The notes: generated from the letters alone by a model not told the origin. Numbered from the stretch's first letter, positions 1 to 6,671 are shown. The stretch is DNA of 13,149 bases from an uncultured Chlamydiae bacterium (GCA_903889795.1 CAISYW010000188.1:1-13149); one strand, 5' to 3'. Translations and numbers: made by a program.

Positions 1-1
1 C

Positions 2-391
2 GATATGTGCGGCGGTTTGGCGCCTCTTGCCGATGTGACCAAGACCAACGTCTATCATCTGGCGCGCTATATCAATCAAGAGCGGGAAATCATTCCGCTA
101 TCCATTCTGCAAAAGGTTCCTTCCCCTGAACTAAAGGCCAATCAGAGTTATTTGGATTCCTTACCGAAGTATGACACGCTCGATCCCATCATTGAGGACT
201 ACATCGAGGAGCGTCTCTCGCCGAGAGAGATCGCCAAAAAACGAAAAGTCTCTTACCTCTTTGTACAAGAGATCATTCATCGCATTCATCTGGCGGAATT
301 TAAACGCCGTCAAGCGCCGCTGAGTATCCGTGTTACGCGAAAAGCCTTTAGTAAAGGCCGGAATGTGCCCATAGTCCAGAGTTATGAATGA
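2..391 (+). CDS. nadE: NAD+ synthetase, C-terminal part (gene truncated by window edge)
   Basis: This is the last 129 codons of glutamine-dependent NAD+ synthetase, which amidates nicotinic acid adenine dinucleotide to NAD+ with ATP and glutamine in the cytosol. The frame is open from base 2 to the TGA at 389-391, and the start lies upstream of the window. Visible family landmarks are DMCGGLAPLADVTKT near the left edge, IPLSILQKVPSPELK, the DSLPKYDTLD segment, AEFKRRQAP, and a terminal VPIVQSY that matches the usual PIAQ(R/S)(F/Y) end of the long glutamine-dependent form. The gene converges on ctcC and their stop codons overlap by 10 bases (382-391), so no terminator separates them. The product call is strong. 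The glutaminase domain cannot be seen here. Confidence 0.93.
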   Translation, partial: DMCGGLAPLADVTKTNVYHLARYINQEREIIPLSILQKVPSPELKANQSYLDSLPKYDTLDPIIEDYIEERLSPREIAKKRKVSYLFVQEIIHRIHLAEFKRRQAPLSIRVTRKAFSKGRNVPIVQSYE

Positions 392-1710
392 TATTCACGC
401 AGCTTGTTTTGCAGTGTCCTGACGCTGATGCCCAATGCTGAGGCTGTTTTTGTCCGGTTTTCGCTGCTTTCTTGAAGCGTTCTGAGAATGTGTCTTTTCT
501 CCACTTCATGCAGAGTCATCCCGGCCGGGCCGTCTTCTTTGGGCTTTTCAGGTGAAATGGGCTCGAGGCAGAGATGTTCGCTATCGATCTGCTCGGAACA
601 ATCCAATACAACGGTACGTTCGATGATATTGGCGAGTTCACGGACATTGCCCGGCCAATGATAGGCGAGCAGTTTTTGTATCGCGCGATCGGTGAATTTT
701 TTTTCCGGTTTATGATTTTCAGCGCAAAAGCGCGTTAAAAAAAATTGGGACAAAGAAGCGATATCTTCTGTTCTTTGGCGTAGCGGCGGCAGATGAATCG
801 GCACGACGTTGAGGCGATAAAAGAGATCTTCGCGAAAAATCTTGGACTCGATCGCTTCTTGCATATTGCGATTGGAGGTGGCGAGAAAGCGGATGTTCAC
901 TCGAATCGGGCGAGTGCCTCCGACGCGCTCGAATTCCTGTTCCTGAATCGCGCGCAGTAATTTGGGCTGCAGTGAAAGAGGGATTTCCGTGACTTCGTCG
1001 AGCAGAAGCGTTCCCTGATCAGCGAGCTCAAATCTTCCGGTTTTGCGAATATGAGCGCCGGTAAAGGAGCCCTTTTCGTGGCCGAAGAATTCCGATTCGA
1101 TGAGCGTTTCGGGAATTGCAGCGCAGTTGACTTTCACAAACGGATAAGCTGACCGGCTGGAGAGCTGATGAATCGCTCCTGCAATTACTTCTTTTCCGGT
1201 GCCTGATTCGCCGGTGATGAAGACGCTCGCCTGGCTTTTGGCGATTTTTTCTAGATCTTGCAAAACACGTTTCATTGCGGGGCTGTTGGCGACCAGCTGG
1301 GGCAGTCCGATCGAATCTCTGAGATACCGGTTTTCTTTGATGAGGCGCGATTGCGATTCGCATTGCGCAACGGCCGCTTCGAGCGCTTCGGGGGGAAAGG
1401 GTTTGATGAGATAATTGGTGGCGCCCAGGCGCATTGCTTCGACAGCGGATTCGATGCTGCCGAAAGCGGTCATCATGATAACAAAACAGTGGGGATGGAG
1501 TGATTTTGCGGTTTTTAATACCTCCAGGCCATCTTTGATCGGCATTTTTCGATCCGATACAATTAAATCAAATGACTCTTGCTGCAAGCGGGTGATCGCC
1601 TCTTGACCATTCGATGCAGTGACGATCTCTTTTCCCATGCGCCTGAGGGTTTCTGCGGTAAAATTGCGCATCAGGGGTTCATCATCGACAACGAGTACGC
1701 GTTCGATCAT
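382..1710 (-). CDS. ctcC: NtrC-family sigma-54-dependent response regulator (CtcC/AtoC-like)
   Basis: A 442-aa cytosolic transcription activator with three domains. The receiver spans about 1-118, with acidic D9/D10/E11, phosphoacceptor D53, T81 and K103. The AAA+ sigma-54 activation domain spans about 138-365, with Walker A GESGTGKE at 167-174, GSFTGA loop at 214-219, Walker B GTLLLDEV at 233-240, arginine-finger region FREDLFYRLN and WPGNVREL at 352-359. A Fis-type helix-turn-helix spans about 400-442, with the helix TASALGISVRTLQNKLRE. It should remodel RNA polymerase-sigma-54 when phosphorylated by the kinase encoded 4 bases upstream. The start has an AGAGGT SD about seven bases away. An intact C-terminal DNA-binding domain is noteworthy because the C. 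trachomatis homologue is reported to lack one. The family call is very secure; the chlamydial symbol is by context. Confidence 0.95.
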   Translation of the reverse strand: MIERVLVVDDEPLMRNFTAETLRRMGKEIVTASNGQEAITRLQQESFDLIVSDRKMPIKDGLEVLKTAKSLHPHCFVIMMTAFGSIESAVEAMRLGATNYLIKPFPPEALEAAVAQCESQSRLIKENRYLRDSIGLPQLVANSPAMKRVLQDLEKIAKSQASVFITGESGTGKEVIAGAIHQLSSRSAYPFVKVNCAAIPETLIESEFFGHEKGSFTGAHIRKTGRFELADQGTLLLDEVTEIPLSLQPKLLRAIQEQEFERVGGTRPIRVNIRFLATSNRNMQEAIESKIFREDLFYRLNVVPIHLPPLRQRTEDIASLSQFFLTRFCAENHKPEKKFTDRAIQKLLAYHWPGNVRELANIIERTVVLDCSEQIDSEHLCLEPISPEKPKEDGPAGMTLHEVEKRHILRTLQESSENRTKTASALGISVRTLQNKLREYHS

Positions 1711-1714
1711 TTTA

Positions 1715-2980
1715 TTACCTCTTCAATGGGAGAATCAGGGTAAAAGTGCTTCCGCGCCCGACTTGAGAGCGCACATCGATTTGTCCACTATGCGCTTGAG
1801 CGATTTTCTGTGCTTCGACGAGTCCTAACCCCGTGCCTTTTTGCTTGGTTGTGAAAAAAGGAGAAAAGAGTTGCTGCAGCTGTTTGGGGTCGATTCCGAT
1901 TCCGGTATCGGTGATGGCGATCTGACAGACATTATCGACTTTCAACAGAGTCAAGGTCAACAAACCGCCTCGGGGCATAGCTTGAAACGCATTGTAGATC
2001 AGATTCAATAGGCATGATTTGAGAGCCTCTGGATCAACGGGAACTAAGATTGGATCCGAGGAAATATGAATCTCGATCTTGACGTTTACCGGATAGGCAG
2101 GGTCGACCCGAACGAATTTGCCGAGCTGTTTCAGGAATGCGCCGAGCTCCACGGACTGGGGTTGAATTTGCACCGGACGAGCGTAAGAAAGAATCGTGGT
2201 TACCAATGATTCGAGCGATTTCGTGCCCTCGATGACGAAACCGGCCATTTCCTGGAGATTTTTTTGATCGGCCAGATCGCGGAAGAGAAGGGTTGCATAT
2301 CCGCGGATACCACCCAGCGGATTGCGAATTTCATGAGCGACGGTGGCGGCCATTTCTCCGAGCTCTTTCATCCTGTCGTTGCGATGAGTTATTCTTTGGA
2401 GGCGTTGGATTTCAGTGATATCGCGTAATAGAATGATGAGGCCGTGATAGGTTTTGGGTCCTTCAAATACAAATGTGGTGGAAATTTCCAGCTCTTTCGT
2501 TTCAGTTCCTTGTTGGATCGTTTTGTAGATGAGTCGTTGGGCGAGGCCAAAGCGCAGTGATTCTCTGAGAGAAAATCCGAAGAAGTCGTCTGAAAAATGA
2601 TCCCAGGCATTTTTAAAGAGTGCATCTTGTACTGTGACATTCAATAAGCGGGCGGCGGCATCGTTTAAAGTCGTGATACGCCCTTCGAGATCGATGAAAA
2701 GGATACCCTGGGAAATGTTTTGTAAAATATTATTGAGGTAGTGGGTGACAGAGTTGAGTTCAGATACTTTTTGCAGGAGGCTGCGGTGGGCTGCCGCCAA
2801 TTCCTGATTGACTGTCTGCAGCCGCTGTTGTAATTTGGCATAGTCTTCTTTTAAACGACTCGTTTCTTCGGAAAAGAGTTGAAAGGCGTGCGACAAATGA
2901 TGAACGCCCTCTTCAACGTTTTGGCTGTGCATTGCCAGCGCGGCCGTTTTTTGAAGTTGCGATAGCACCGGATCGGACAT
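1715..2980 (-). CDS. ctcB: Soluble PAS-containing sensor histidine kinase (CtcB/AtoS-like)
   Basis: A 421-aa histidine kinase, cognate partner of the adjacent sigma-54 regulator. Its order is an N-terminal coiled coil (about 38-85), a PAS domain (about 82-195, with ILQNISQGILFIDLEGRI and the closing LLRDITEIQ), HisKA with phosphorylatable H216 in VAHEIRNPL, and HATPase_c with N-box LLNLIYNAFQAM, G1 DTGIGI (358-363), F-box FSPFFTTK and G2 GTGLGL (382-387). No transmembrane segment is visible, so the signal is probably cytoplasmic and read by the PAS domain. It precedes ctcC in one operon with a 4-base gap. A strong GGGGGA SD lies five bases before the ATG. The start codon overlaps, head to head, the ATG of the plus-strand lipoprotein gene (shared bases 2979-2980). 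A weak TATAGT -10-like box sits at 3001-3006. Confidence 0.95.
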   Translation of the reverse strand: MSDPVLSQLQKTAALAMHSQNVEEGVHHLSHAFQLFSEETSRLKEDYAKLQQRLQTVNQELAAAHRSLLQKVSELNSVTHYLNNILQNISQGILFIDLEGRITTLNDAAARLLNVTVQDALFKNAWDHFSDDFFGFSLRESLRFGLAQRLIYKTIQQGTETKELEISTTFVFEGPKTYHGLIILLRDITEIQRLQRITHRNDRMKELGEMAATVAHEIRNPLGGIRGYATLLFRDLADQKNLQEMAGFVIEGTKSLESLVTTILSYARPVQIQPQSVELGAFLKQLGKFVRVDPAYPVNVKIEIHISSDPILVPVDPEALKSCLLNLIYNAFQAMPRGGLLTLTLLKVDNVCQIAITDTGIGIDPKQLQQLFSPFFTTKQKGTGLGLVEAQKIAQAHSGQIDVRSQVGRGSTFTLILPLKR

Positions 2981-3830
2981 GCATTTCCCCCAAAATCGGG
3001 ACTATACGGCAATCGTACATATCCTGGCCATGGCTCTCATATTATTTGGCTGTTCCGGCATCGAGCGCTCGGAAGAGGATAAGATTCGCCGGCGCAACTG
3101 CAAGGGCGAATATATTCATCGCAAGCACGATGAAAATTACTGCACCATTGCGCCTCCGGCTCATACGCCGCGGCTTGCGTATCCGTGGGAAGATCATCTG
3201 CCGCGGATTACGAAAGAATTCTTTCGCTGTAAAGGAAGTTCCGTTAATCCTCCTGTTTTAAATCAAAGTGATCCCGCCAATCCCGTTGCATGTACCGATT
3301 GCGAGGGGAGCTCGCGCCATGGTCTTCCCATTTTGCGGGCGCAGCAAGGGGTCTATCCGGTTCTCCTCGATCTTCTGAATCATGTGCAAAAATCTACCGG
3401 CAAGCGGGTGATCATTACGAGCGGCCATCGATGTCCCGCTCATAATACTTATGTCGATCCGTCGAAGGAAAATCGATTTTCGAAGCATCAGCTCGGAGCA
3501 GAAGTGGACTTCTATGTCCAGGATATGGAGAAGCGTCCGATGGAGGTGATCCAGATCATTATGGACTATTATAAAACGAATCCGCAGTACAAGGGCCAAA
3601 AGGAGTTTGAAGAATTCCAGCGTTATGACAAATCCGATGTAAAAGTAACGACGAAGCCCTGGTTCAATAAAGAAATTTTTATTAAATATCAGAGCGCATT
3701 CGAGGGGCGCAATGGGGACAATCGCCATCCTCATCCCTATATAAATCTGCAGGTGCGATTCGATCGCGATGCGAAAGAGCGTGTGGTTTACGACTGGAAA
3801 AGAGCCAATCTCGGCTATCCGCGCGATTGA
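2979..3830 (+). CDS. Cysteine-rich lipoprotein with peptidase M15-type (D-Ala-D-Ala peptidase-like) domain
   Basis: A 283-aa probable exported lipoprotein. The first 25 residues form a short signal peptide ending in lipobox LFGC, with C25 the expected lipidation site. The region at 130-260 looks like a zinc peptidase of the M15A/M15_3 type: ITSGHRCPAHN (147-156), SKHQLGAEVDF (168-178) with likely ligands H170 and D177, and NRHPHPYINLQV (249-260), where H250 or H252 would be the third ligand. Family members cut peptidoglycan peptides, so a role in chlamydial envelope peptidoglycan is inferred. Extra cysteines (41, 55, 84, and CTDC at 105-108) suggest disulfides outside the cytosol. No good SD precedes the ATG at 2979. 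The in-frame ATG at 3030 would leave almost no signal peptide, so 2979 is preferred. Catalytic activity is not certain. Confidence 0.7.
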   Translation: MHFPQNRDYTAIVHILAMALILFGCSGIERSEEDKIRRRNCKGEYIHRKHDENYCTIAPPAHTPRLAYPWEDHLPRITKEFFRCKGSSVNPPVLNQSDPANPVACTDCEGSSRHGLPILRAQQGVYPVLLDLLNHVQKSTGKRVIITSGHRCPAHNTYVDPSKENRFSKHQLGAEVDFYVQDMEKRPMEVIQIIMDYYKTNPQYKGQKEFEEFQRYDKSDVKVTTKPWFNKEIFIKYQSAFEGRNGDNRHPHPYINLQVRFDRDAKERVVYDWKRANLGYPRD

Positions 3831-4027
3831 GTTCTTTTTACGTAGATCTGTTCAAGAATAATAGTATAAGTTGTTTCCTGTCAAATAGATAAGCTGTTTT
3901 GTTTTTGGTGGTGCTGATTTGAAAAGATTTTCAATTTCTTTGAGGATTTCGGATTTGGGATATTTCAGATCGCGAGAGTCTTTTTTTAAAAGACCCGCTT
4001 CTCTATGATAGTCACCTATATTCTCAT

Positions 4028-4111
4028 GCCGATGTGGCGAAATTGGTAGACGCGGTAGACTCAAAATCTACATCTAGCAATAGAGTGCTGGTTCGAGTCC
4101 GGTCATCGGCA
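4028..4111 (+). tRNA. tRNA-Leu (anticodon CAA)
   Basis: A complete cloverleaf: acceptor stem GCCGATG (4028-4034) with CATCGGC (4104-4110) and discriminator A4111; a D arm containing TTGGTAGAC; anticodon stem GTAGA/TCTAC around loop CTCAAAA, giving anticodon CAA; a long class II variable arm, as expected for leucine; and T loop TTCGAGT with a stem containing G-U pairs. Without CCA it is 84 nt, and CCA is not encoded (AAA follows). A TATATT box at 4017-4022 could be its -10, with no clear -35. A strong terminator follows directly. Confidence 0.95.
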
Positions 4112-4118
4112 AAAATAG

Positions 4119-4145
4119 AGCTCCCTTTTTGGGAGCTTTTTTTTT
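4119..4145 (+). terminator. Rho-independent terminator of tRNA-Leu
   Basis: A perfect 7-bp stem AGCTCCC / GGGAGCT (4119-4125 and 4131-4137) with a T5 loop runs into a run of eight further T residues. It begins eight bases after the tRNA and ends its transcript. Confidence 0.9.
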
Positions 4146-4152
4146 GTCGATG

Positions 4153-4180
4153 AAAAAGAGCCAAAGTCTTGGCTCTTTTA
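4153..4180 (-). terminator. Intrinsic terminator serving minus-strand transcripts
   Basis: A perfect 10-bp stem AAAGAGCCAA / TTGGCTCTTT (4155-4164 and 4169-4178) with a 4-nt loop. Read on the minus strand the hairpin is followed by a U-rich tail (TTTTTC including stem bases), so it can end transcription coming from the 396-aa gene and the remnant downstream of it. On the plus strand it may back up the tRNA terminator. Confidence 0.7.
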
Positions 4181-4227
4181 GGACGAGAAGTGAGGGACAT
4201 GTCCCGAACCGGCGGACTGATGAAGAC

Positions 4228-4254
4228 AATCGAACATCCAGCGAATGTTCGATT
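4228..4254. repeat. Perfect 10-bp inverted repeat (hairpin)
   Basis: AATCGAACAT (4228-4237) and ATGTTCGATT (4245-4254) are exact reverse complements with a 7-base loop. No T-run follows on either strand, so it is not a standard terminator. A 12-bp perfect palindrome, GGGACATGTCCC, lies just to its left at 4194-4205. Both sit in the decayed recombinase/repeat region. Confidence 0.6.
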
Positions 4255-4288
4255 TGCGAATCAGGAGCCGGTCATCGAGAATTATATT

Positions 4289-4312
4289 GCTGTCGGCCTG
4301 AACATTTGATTT
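4289..4312 (+). repeat. Solo arm of palindromic repeat family, copy A
   Basis: The core gctgtcggcctgaacattt plus gattt is identical to the left arm of the full element at 9067-9235. The outer bases TTATATT replace TTTATACT. Homology stops after gattt, exactly where recombinase-like coding sequence begins on the minus strand. Confidence 0.85.
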
Positions 4313-4459
4313 CAAGTTCTGAAACATCAAATTTAAAAATTGACGTTTTTCGGTCACTTCAGAACTTAGGATGATTTCATTGGAGCGGGCGGCCAAGTTC
4401 ATGACCGGACTTGAGTCGCCATTCGATTTCTGATATCGCGGTAAGCGGCGGAAGCTTGG
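4313..4459 (-). pseudogene. Remnant of a serine recombinase (resolvase/invertase) C-terminus
   Basis: The minus-strand frame immediately after the TAA at 4460-4462 encodes about 49 residues, including YQKSNGDSSPVMNLAARS and then SSEVTEKRQFLNLMFQNL. The pattern LA..S..I..SSE..EKRQ.LN...QNL is typical of the C-terminal segment of large serine recombinases and resolvase-family proteins. It has no start of its own (a stop lies directly upstream), no catalytic domain is nearby, and homology ends at repeat copy A. It is therefore a decayed mobile-element fragment beside a tRNA. The in-frame continuation through copy A to a stop at 4178 (74 aa from an internal ATG at 4402) looks accidental. Recognition is by motif only. 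Confidence 0.5.
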
Positions 4460-5650
4460 TTACGCAAGGAGTCTAATATATTTCTGGATGAATTTGTCAT
4501 TGAATGGTTGCGAATCACATTTTCCGTTGGGCAACCTATCGATGATTTCGCCGCCTAGATCCAGAACGACATTTGGACCCAAATTCTTGTTTGGTAAATT
4601 TTGGAGAGATTCAGGACTCTTTCCTTGTCTTGCACCGCTGACCGTTTTGAATAAAAAGTAAAATCGATTCACGTTGAAGGAGGTATCGCCGTTATTTTCT
4701 ACTTCGAGTTTAGGGAGATAGTTTTCAATGTGCTTGGCTTGAATTGGCTGAATCAAAACGTTGTCGTGTTTTTTGACGTTTGCTTCGTGGGTCATCACTT
4801 CATTCCAATAATCAGTGAAAGCAGCAGATTCTTTCTCTTGAACACCCATTTTTTGTAGATATTGGTATAAAAAAACTTTCAATTCGCTCTTTTTCACGCA
4901 AAAGGCTTGTTCCGGATTGATTTTGGGTGGATTGATTTTTCGAAAAGATTCCCACCAAATCAGTCCAATGCGTTGTATAACACCTTTTTGGTCTTGGCTG
5001 ATCATGGAACCATTAGTCTGACTGATCACATTCCATGTATATTTTCCGCTTTTGTCGACAGAAGAAGGGCTCGGAGCAATAGGATTTTGGGGAGTATGAA
5101 TCTCGTTAAATAAGATTGAAATTTTCAGTTCAGTAGGTTTTTCCGATCTCACTAGGATCAAGGGGGCGAACGACATAGGATGCTGGATAATAAAATTACT
5201 TGCGGCTGCTTCAGGAAGCCGCCCATTTCCTTTAACTCCGGCAAATGATCGATGCTTAAATTCACTATAAAAGACTCGTTTGAAGTAAGCCCTTGGTTTT
5301 CCTGCTTCATTTCGAAAAGCATCTTTTGTGAAGAAGATGTTAGTTGAAATCAAATGGTTATGCCAGATCTTTTTCTCGGCGGAACATAAGACCCCATTAA
5401 TTTGATTTTGGTCGTCTGAAGAATAAAAATTAACACATTTATTTACTAATAAATTAAGCCAATTTTTCCCTGAATCATTAGGTGAATGAAAATTAACACA
5501 TTTATTTAACAGAAAATAATGCCAAGTTTTCCCTGAATCATTTGTATATTTAACAACTTTTCCGACAAAATACTGCAATTCCTGGGGTGAATTAATTTCT
5601 TCAAAACACGTATAATTGTGAATTTTTGAATTGCTGATCGGATTAATCAT
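4460..5650 (-). CDS. Hypothetical protein with two 21-residue tandem repeats
   Basis: A 396-aa soluble protein whose family I do not recognise. There is no signal peptide or convincing membrane segment. Residues 37-57 and 58-78 form a tandem repeat (NDSGK.W...L.NKCVNF.S in both), encoded by an exact 63-bp period at about 5428-5553, so it is a recent in-frame duplication. Further on are segments such as PQNPIAPSPSSVDKSGKYTW (193-212), GLIWWESFRKINPPK and a C-terminal NVVLDLGGEIIDRLP. A GGGGGA SD lies five bases before the ATG. A promoter candidate (TTGACC, 17 bp, TAACAT) is upstream. The stop is shared in frame with the recombinase remnant that follows. It is lower in GC than the ctc region. 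Its neighbours (repeat arms, recombinase remnant) suggest an accessory locus; an effector-like role would be guesswork. Confidence 0.75.
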   Translation of the reverse strand: MINPISNSKIHNYTCFEEINSPQELQYFVGKVVKYTNDSGKTWHYFLLNKCVNFHSPNDSGKNWLNLLVNKCVNFYSSDDQNQINGVLCSAEKKIWHNHLISTNIFFTKDAFRNEAGKPRAYFKRVFYSEFKHRSFAGVKGNGRLPEAAASNFIIQHPMSFAPLILVRSEKPTELKISILFNEIHTPQNPIAPSPSSVDKSGKYTWNVISQTNGSMISQDQKGVIQRIGLIWWESFRKINPPKINPEQAFCVKKSELKVFLYQYLQKMGVQEKESAAFTDYWNEVMTHEANVKKHDNVLIQPIQAKHIENYLPKLEVENNGDTSFNVNRFYFLFKTVSGARQGKSPESLQNLPNKNLGPNVVLDLGGEIIDRLPNGKCDSQPFNDKFIQKYIRLLA

Positions 5651-5675
5651 TTTATCCCCCTATTGATTGAGAAGG

Positions 5676-5704
5676 ATGTTATATTAAGAAATAGATAAGG
5701 TCAA
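5676..5704 (-). promoter_or_regulatory. Sigma-70-like promoter for the 396-aa gene
   Basis: On the minus strand, TTGACC (5699-5704) and TAACAT (5676-5681) are separated by 17 bp, about 26 bases upstream of the ATG. The -10 lies inside a repeated sequence, GAAGGATGTTATAT on the plus strand, present at 5671-5684 and again at 5712-5725. Confidence 0.45.
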
Positions 5705-5726
5705 TTAAAGGGAAGGATGTTATATC

Positions 5727-5786
5727 GCTGTCGGCCTGAACATTTGATTTTTCATCGACATCTTTTGCGCTCCAATGATCCTCGAT
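5727..5786 (+). repeat. Solo arm of palindromic repeat family, copy B (60 bp)
   Basis: Sixty bases identical, base for base, to 9076-9135, the left half of the full palindromic element. It lies between the stop of the 228-aa gene and the promoter of the 396-aa gene. It is flanked by inverted copies of AGGATGTTATA: direct at 5714-5724 and reverse complement near 5802-5812, the latter overlapping the 228-aa stop codon. Confidence 0.9.
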
Positions 5787-5800
5787 TTTCAGGAAAATTT

Positions 5801-6487
5801 CTATAACATCCTCTGGATCCATTTATCCAGACCCGGACGAAGGTCTTTTTGTTCGATAAAATGGACTAAATTGCCAAGAAGATCATTTTGCCCGAAAAGT
5901 TTTAATGAATGGACCATTTTACCGAGGCGAACTTGGTAGTTAGTCCAATGCTGTTTGTTATTGGTGAGATCGCGTCGATTTTCCAGATCCCATCCCCAAG
6001 ATTTTGCAACGAGAATGACCCCTTTTCGATAGTTCTGGATAAATGCAGGGTCTCGTTTAAGTGCTTCCACATCTTCATTGGTCAGCTGATACTGCCGGCC
6101 GAAGCTTGCACTCTCTCGATTGATGGGGAACATCCACCAATCAAAAGAGCTGTCCGGGTGATTGGTGTGCTCTTGGAGGGCCTGCCATTCGCCTCTATTT
6201 GCTAAAGCCTGGAGCTTGGCTAGATGATTTTTTTGTTTATTTTTCAGAGCTTCTCGATCCACTCCGGTTCGCGAATGAAGCACAGCAGCAGGGATCCTTT
6301 GGTTTTGAGTTGAGGTGTCGGTTTTCGAAATTCGTTCAGCCAGATGGATTGCAACAAAAACAGGAATATAAAGACCGCGTGTGATTACAGCTAAAGCGAT
6401 ATTGGTGATTACCGAAATAATTTTTTTATTATTGGAATGATAGTCAGAAAATGGGTGAAAGAAAAAATTATAACACTTAACTTTCAT
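5801..6487 (-). CDS. Membrane-anchored protein with OGFr-like conserved region
   Basis: A 228-aa protein. Residues 24-48 form one hydrophobic segment (IISVITNIALAVITRGLYIP and on), so the N-terminus is probably membrane-inserted with the rest a soluble domain. Residues 105-215 follow the pattern of the opioid growth factor receptor conserved region, known mainly in eukaryotes with scattered bacterial members: H....FDWWMFPI..ES (110-127), QLTNEDVEALKRDPAF (134-149), a YRKGVILVAKSWGWDL helix, then W.NY..RLGKMVHSLKLFG (181-199). The spacing and the FP, LT, DP and HSL landmarks fit. The function of the domain is unknown even in the named family. It has its own near-consensus promoter and a short leader. 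SD is weak (TGGA). It is co-directional with the 396-aa gene, with copy B between them. Confidence 0.75.
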   Translation of the reverse strand: MKVKCYNFFFHPFSDYHSNNKKIISVITNIALAVITRGLYIPVFVAIHLAERISKTDTSTQNQRIPAAVLHSRTGVDREALKNKQKNHLAKLQALANRGEWQALQEHTNHPDSSFDWWMFPINRESASFGRQYQLTNEDVEALKRDPAFIQNYRKGVILVAKSWGWDLENRRDLTNNKQHWTNYQVRLGKMVHSLKLFGQNDLLGNLVHFIEQKDLRPGLDKWIQRML

Positions 6488-6512
6488 GAAAATCCATTCA
6501 ATTTACCTGATA

Positions 6513-6541
6513 ATTGTACCGTTATTTGGTTGCAATGTCAA
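6513..6541 (-). promoter_or_regulatory. Near-consensus sigma-70 promoter of the 228-aa gene
   Basis: On the minus strand, a perfect TTGACA (6536-6541) and TACAAT (6513-6518) are separated by exactly 17 bp. The predicted transcription start is near 6506, giving a leader of about 20 nt before the ATG at 6487. Confidence 0.8.
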
Positions 6542-6629
6542 TGAAAACTATTGCTTGTCAGCGACTTGTGGTTTGTGGGGTTCAGTAGCAGGAAGGTTTT
6601 AATTGAGCAAATCACATTATTTTTTTATC

Positions 6630-6666
6630 TTATACTGCTGTCGGCCTGAAGCTTTGATTTTTGAAG
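6630..6666 (+). repeat. Solo arm of palindromic repeat family, copy D (right-arm type)
   Basis: The segment ttatactgctgtcggcctg followed by aagctttgatttttgaagg matches the reverse complement of the right half of the full element, with about three mismatches in 37 bases. It carries the aagcttt variant of the right arm, not the aacattt variant of copies A, B and E. Its inner end supplies the GAAGG that serves as SD for the ORF at 6672. Confidence 0.8.
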
Positions 6667-6671
6667 GAATC

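Noticed and set aside
3852..4064. Minus-strand 70-codon ORF that starts inside the tRNA
   Set aside because: The residues after the tRNA portion look protein-like (LKKDSRDLKYPKSEILKEIE), but its only ATG lies within tRNA-Leu, there is no SD, and the frame reads through the tRNA. At best it is a degraded gene tail.
4145..4157. TGTCGATGAAAAA as another fragment of the palindromic repeat arm
   Set aside because: Thirteen bases match the inner part of the arm, but the sequence is low-complexity and belongs to terminator structures; too short to call.
4178..4402. 74-aa minus-strand ORF as an independent gene
   Set aside because: Its first third is recombinase-like sequence continuous with an upstream in-frame stretch, and the rest is translated repeat arm, hairpin and palindrome. 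It is treated as a remnant plus junk.
4380..4490. Frameshifted C-terminal extension of the 396-aa protein (frame ending AYRDIRNRMATQVRS)
   Set aside because: The alternate frame is open and protein-like, but the overlapping frame fits recombinase motifs better. Without homologues a frameshift cannot be supported.
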